This document shows positions 61,165-64,000 of a DNA stretch of 64,000 bases, in pieces. The notes below the pieces were generated by a model. The model ran no database searches. It was not told the DNA's origin and saw only the letters and a program-made list of their open reading frames with translations. Origin of the DNA: Caenimonas soli (GTDB taxonomy: Bacteria; Pseudomonadota; Gammaproteobacteria; Burkholderiales; Burkholderiaceae_C); the NCBI RefSeq assembly GCF_013155545.1, contig NZ_JABJVV010000003.1, positions 124,001 through 188,000 on the forward strand, read 5' to 3'. The translations under genes were made by a program, and so were the position numbers. Numbering within the stretch: the first letter of the stretch is position 1; the number at the start of each line of letters is the position of its first letter.

Positions 61165-62544
61165 CTACTTGCCGATGCAAAAACTCGAAAAGATCACCCC
61201 GAGCAGGTCGTCGGAGGTGAACTCGCCGGTGATTTCGTTCAACGCGTTCTGCGCCAGCCGCAGTTCCTCGGCCAGCAGGTCCAGCGACTGGGCCTGGGCC
61301 GCCAGGTGCGCCGCCGCTTCCATCAAGTGCGTGTCCACCCGGCGCAGCGCCTGCACATGGCGTTCGCGGGCGATGTACACGCCTTCCGGCGCCGACTGCC
61401 AGCCCGCCACTTCCAGCAGCCTGCGGCGCAGCTCATCCAGGCCGGCACCGGTCTTGGCGGACAGGCGCACGCCCTGGTCAGCGCCCTCGGGAGCGGCCGC
61501 GGCGTCGAGCTTGTTCCACACGTCGATCACCGGCACGGCCCGGGGCAGCTTTTCGGCCAGGCCCTGACCGATCGCGCGATCGGCTTCGGCGTAGTCGGCG
61601 GCTTGCCAACGCGTGAGGTCGTGCAGGAACAGCACGGCATCGGCGCCGGCGATCTGGCCCCAGGCGCGCTCGATGCCGATTTTTTCGACATGGTCCTGGC
61701 TGTCGCGCAGCCCCGCCGTGTCGATCACGTGCAGCGGCACGCCCTCGATCTGGATGGTCTGGCTCACCACGTCGCGCGTGGTTCCGGGAATCGGCGTCAC
61801 GATCGCGAGCTCGGCGCCGGCCAGCGCATTGAGCAGCGAGCTCTTGCCGGCGTTGGGCTGGCCCGCGATCACCACTTTGATGCCTTCGCGCAGCAGCGCG
61901 CCTTGGCGCGCCCGCTGCATCACCCGCGCCAGCGTCTGCTGCAGCCGCTCGAGCTGGCCCTGGGCATCGGCTTTCTTCAGGAAGTCGATTTCCTCTTCCG
62001 GAAAATCCAGCGTGGCCTCGACCAGCATACGCAGGTGGATCAGCGCGTCGCGCAGCGTATGGATCTCGCGCGAGAACTCGCCCGACATGGAGCGGCTGGC
62101 GCTGCGCGCCGCGGCTTCGGTGCTGGCGTCGATCAGGTCGGCGATGGCCTCGGCCTGGGCCAGGTCGATCTTGTCGTTGAGGAAGGCGCGCTGGGTGAAT
62201 TCGCCGGGCTCGGCCACCCGCAGGTCAATGCCCGCGCCGGCTTCCAGGCAGCGCGCCAGCAGCAGCTGCAGCACCACCGGCCCGCCATGGGCCTGCAGTT
62301 CCAGCACGTCTTCGCCGGTGTAGGAGTGGGGCGCCGGGAAATGGATCGCCAGGCCCTGGTCGATGGTACTGCCGTCGGCGGCCAGGAAGGGCAGGTAGGT
62401 GGCTTCGCGCGGCTTCAGCGCCCGGCCGCAGACCGCTTCGACAACCGCCGCGACCGAAGGCGCCGATACCCGCACGATTCCGACCGCGCCGCGGCCGGGG
62501 GCGGTGGCGATGGCGGCAATCGGCTGGTCGTGGCGCGGGAGCAT
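61165..62544 (-). CDS. mnmE: tRNA uridine-34 modification GTPase MnmE
   Basis: A 459-residue GTPase that, with MnmG, installs cmnm5 groups on U34 of tRNAs. The N-terminal folate-binding domain ([20 protein letters not shown]), helical domain, embedded G domain ([32 protein letters not shown]) and C-terminal CIGK, the catalytic-Cys motif, are all present. It sits downstream of yidC, the usual rnpA-yidC-mnmE order. Confidence 0.96.
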   Translation of the reverse strand: MLPRHDQPIAAIATAPGRGAVGIVRVSAPSVAAVVEAVCGRALKPREATYLPFLAADGSTIDQGLAIHFPAPHSYTGEDVLELQAHGGPVVLQLLLARCLEAGAGIDLRVAEPGEFTQRAFLNDKIDLAQAEAIADLIDASTEAAARSASRSMSGEFSREIHTLRDALIHLRMLVEATLDFPEEEIDFLKKADAQGQLERLQQTLARVMQRARQGALLREGIKVVIAGQPNAGKSSLLNALAGAELAIVTPIPGTTRDVVSQTIQIEGVPLHVIDTAGLRDSQDHVEKIGIERAWGQIAGADAVLFLHDLTRWQAADYAEADRAIGQGLAEKLPRAVPVIDVWNKLDAAAAPEGADQGVRLSAKTGAGLDELRRRLLEVAGWQSAPEGVYIARERHVQALRRVDTHLMEAAAHLAAQAQSLDLLAEELRLAQNALNEITGEFTSDDLLGVIFSSFCIGK

Positions 62545-62575
62545 CCCTTATTGTCGTGCCCGCAATGACAGCCGT

Positions 62576-64000
62576 TTACCTGAACTTCGGCAGATTGAAC
62601 TCCGGCGGAACGCCCATTCGCGTGTTGATGATCCACTGCTGGGCGATCGACAGCACGTTGTTGGTGATCCAGTACAGCACCAGGCCGGACGGGAAGAAGA
62701 AGAACATCACCGAGAACGCCAGCGGCATGAACCACATCAGCTTGGCCTGCATCGGGTCCGGCGGCGTCGGATTCAGCGCGGTCTGCAACAGCGTGGTGAA
62801 CGTCATCACCAGCGGCAGGATGAAGAACGGATCGGGCGCGGCCAGGTCCTTGATCCAGCCCACCCAGGGCGCGCCGCGCATTTCCACGCTGGACAGCAGC
62901 ACCCAGTACAGGGCGATGAACACCGGGATCTGCACCATGATCGGCAGGCAGCCGCCCATGGGGTTGACCTTTTCCTCGCGGTAGATGCGCATCATCTCCT
63001 GCTGCATCTCCTGCGGCTTGTCCTTGTAGCGCTCGCGCATCGCCATCACTTTGGGATTGATGGCCTTCATCTTGGCCATGCTCTCGTAGCCCTTGGCCTG
63101 CAGCCAGTAGAAGGCGATCTTGATGATCAGCACCAGCGCCATGATGGCCCAGCCCCAGTTGCCCAGCACCTTGTGCAGCTGGTCCAGCAGCCAGTACAGC
63201 GGCTTGGACAGGATGGTGAGCCAGCCGTAATCCTTGACCAGGTCCAGGCCGGGCGTGATCTGCTCCAGCATCGTTTCCACCTGCGGGCCGGCGAAGAACT
63301 TCGCTTCCACGGCCTTGGTGGCACCGGGCGCGACGGGATCGAGCGGCGCGATCATGCCGACCGCATACAGGTTGGTGTCGACCTTGCGCACGAACAGGTC
63401 GCGACCGATGCCGTCCGGCAGGATCCAGGCGCTGGCGAAATAGTGCTGCACCATGGCCACGTAGCCGTTGGTGGAGTGCTTGTCGACCTCGGCCTTGCCC
63501 TTTTCGATGTCGCTGAAATCGACCTTGGTGAACTTCTTGGCCTCGGTGTACACGGCCGGGCCGGTGAAGGTGGAATAGAACGACGATTCACCGGGCAGCT
63601 TGTTGCCGTCGCGAACCAGCTGCAAGTACAGCTTCGGCGCCACCGGCGCGGTGCCGGTGTTCACCACATCGTGGCGCACGTTGGCGTCGTAGGCGCCGCG
63701 CTTGATGGTGTAGGTCTTGACCAGCTTGACGCCGCCCTTCTCGGGCGACTCGAAGCGCAGCACCAGCTCGTTGGCGCCGGGTTTCAGCTCGCGCTCGCCG
63801 CTGAAGGCCATCACCGTCTTGTGATTGGGGAAGTCGCCGCCGATCAGGCCGGATTCGGCCACGTACTTGTAGGCGGGGCGGTCATCCAGCAGCACGAAGG
63901 TGGACGTCTTGTCGTCGGCGATCTGCTTCAGGAACTCGGTGCGCACCAGCGAGCCGCCTTCGGTGTTGAAGGTCAGGCGCACCAGGTCGGTGGTGACGGT
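62576..64000 (-). CDS. yidC: Membrane protein insertase YidC, N-terminus outside window
   Basis: The C-terminal 474 residues of YidC. The periplasmic P1 domain is largely present (from [13 protein letters not shown]), followed by the conserved insertase core of five helices ([56 protein letters not shown]). About 85-90 residues with the first membrane helix lie beyond the right edge. It inserts proteins with or without SecYEG. Confidence 0.95.
   Translation of the reverse strand, partial: TVTTDLVRLTFNTEGGSLVRTEFLKQIADDKTSTFVLLDDRPAYKYVAESGLIGGDFPNHKTVMAFSGERELKPGANELVLRFESPEKGGVKLVKTYTIKRGAYDANVRHDVVNTGTAPVAPKLYLQLVRDGNKLPGESSFYSTFTGPAVYTEAKKFTKVDFSDIEKGKAEVDKHSTNGYVAMVQHYFASAWILPDGIGRDLFVRKVDTNLYAVGMIAPLDPVAPGATKAVEAKFFAGPQVETMLEQITPGLDLVKDYGWLTILSKPLYWLLDQLHKVLGNWGWAIMALVLIIKIAFYWLQAKGYESMAKMKAINPKVMAMRERYKDKPQEMQQEMMRIYREEKVNPMGGCLPIMVQIPVFIALYWVLLSSVEMRGAPWVGWIKDLAAPDPFFILPLVMTFTTLLQTALNPTPPDPMQAKLMWFMPLAFSVMFFFFPSGLVLYWITNNVLSIAQQWIINTRMGVPPEFNLPKFR

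Overview
High-GC genomic DNA with strong G/C third-position bias, dense short-spaced genes and many ATGA/GTGA overlaps. The gene content points to a beta-proteobacterium of the Burkholderiales, most likely Comamonadaceae (Ramlibacter/Variovorax/Polaromonas-like). Indicators are the lptD-surA-rsmA and kdsD-kdsC-lptC clusters, Bug-type solute-binding protein, SAM-II riboswitch on metX, tktA-gapA pair, AmgK/MurU recycling enzymes, and dispersed palindromes of the CCCCCCGAGGGGGC type. It looks chromosomal: no rRNA, no IS element, no phage, no CRISPR and no origin were seen. Both ends cut genes (slyD-like on the left, yidC on the right).

Layout. 0-3.6 kb: end of a SlyD-like isomerase, pirin, a membrane Mrr-like protein whose 3' end is fused to the remnant of a hybrid sensor kinase, and a DUF5996 gene. 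3.6-9.3 kb: gapA and tktA (minus); speD, murU, pepP (plus). 9.3-10.2 kb: zeta-like toxin with ParD-like antitoxin and a palindromic operator. 10.2-16.1 kb: a five-gene minus-strand operon of SPFH-SHOCT, zinc-ribbon DUF4178, DUF350, 7-TM spermidine-synthase-like protein and Tat-type flavoprotein. 16.2-20.6 kb: a small regulator divergent from an unlisted small gene with its own promoter, operator and terminator; a structured RNA-like stretch; two tandem tRNA-like elements; then slipin and the RNA ligase RtcB. 20.7-24.3 kb: malic enzyme and a secreted barnase-type RNase with its barstar.

24.3-35.6 kb: rsmA, surA, lptD; divergent amgK with an in-frame repeat insertion; rsmE; a decayed MFS transporter; hydrolase, M20 peptidase, DUF72, DUF3606 and DUF421 genes. 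35.6-44.5 kb: a four-carbon sugar-acid operon (ltnD-denD-otnK-otnC-otnI) with a Bug binding protein and flavoprotein, plus LysR and GntR regulators. A GntR-type palindrome lies at its own gene and a related site precedes ltnD. 44.5-48 kb: chromate transporter with a rhodanese-ChrB protein, 1-Cys peroxiredoxin, SPW protein. 48-50.6 kb: metX-metW under a SAM-II riboswitch and a GDT1-family exporter under a yybP-ykoY (Mn) riboswitch. 50.6-54.1 kb: sigma/anti-sigma pair, two glycine-rich RRM proteins sharing a leader that can pair over the ribosome-binding site, a metallo-beta-lactamase-fold protein and a TetR regulator. 54.2-64 kb: SDR enzyme with an apparent AUC start, lptC, kdsC, kdsD, CPA2 antiporter, two cyclic-nucleotide-domain proteins around an unknown gene, mnmE and yidC.

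How it fits together. Envelope biogenesis is a theme (KDO and LPS transport, peptidoglycan recycling, YidC, SurA). The most unusual block is 10-24 kb, where membrane SPFH proteins, polyamine-type enzymes, RNA repair (RtcB), tRNA-like RNAs, an RNase/inhibitor pair and a toxin-antitoxin pair lie close together. The tRNA-like pair in front of slipin-rtcB is my best candidate for an undescribed system.
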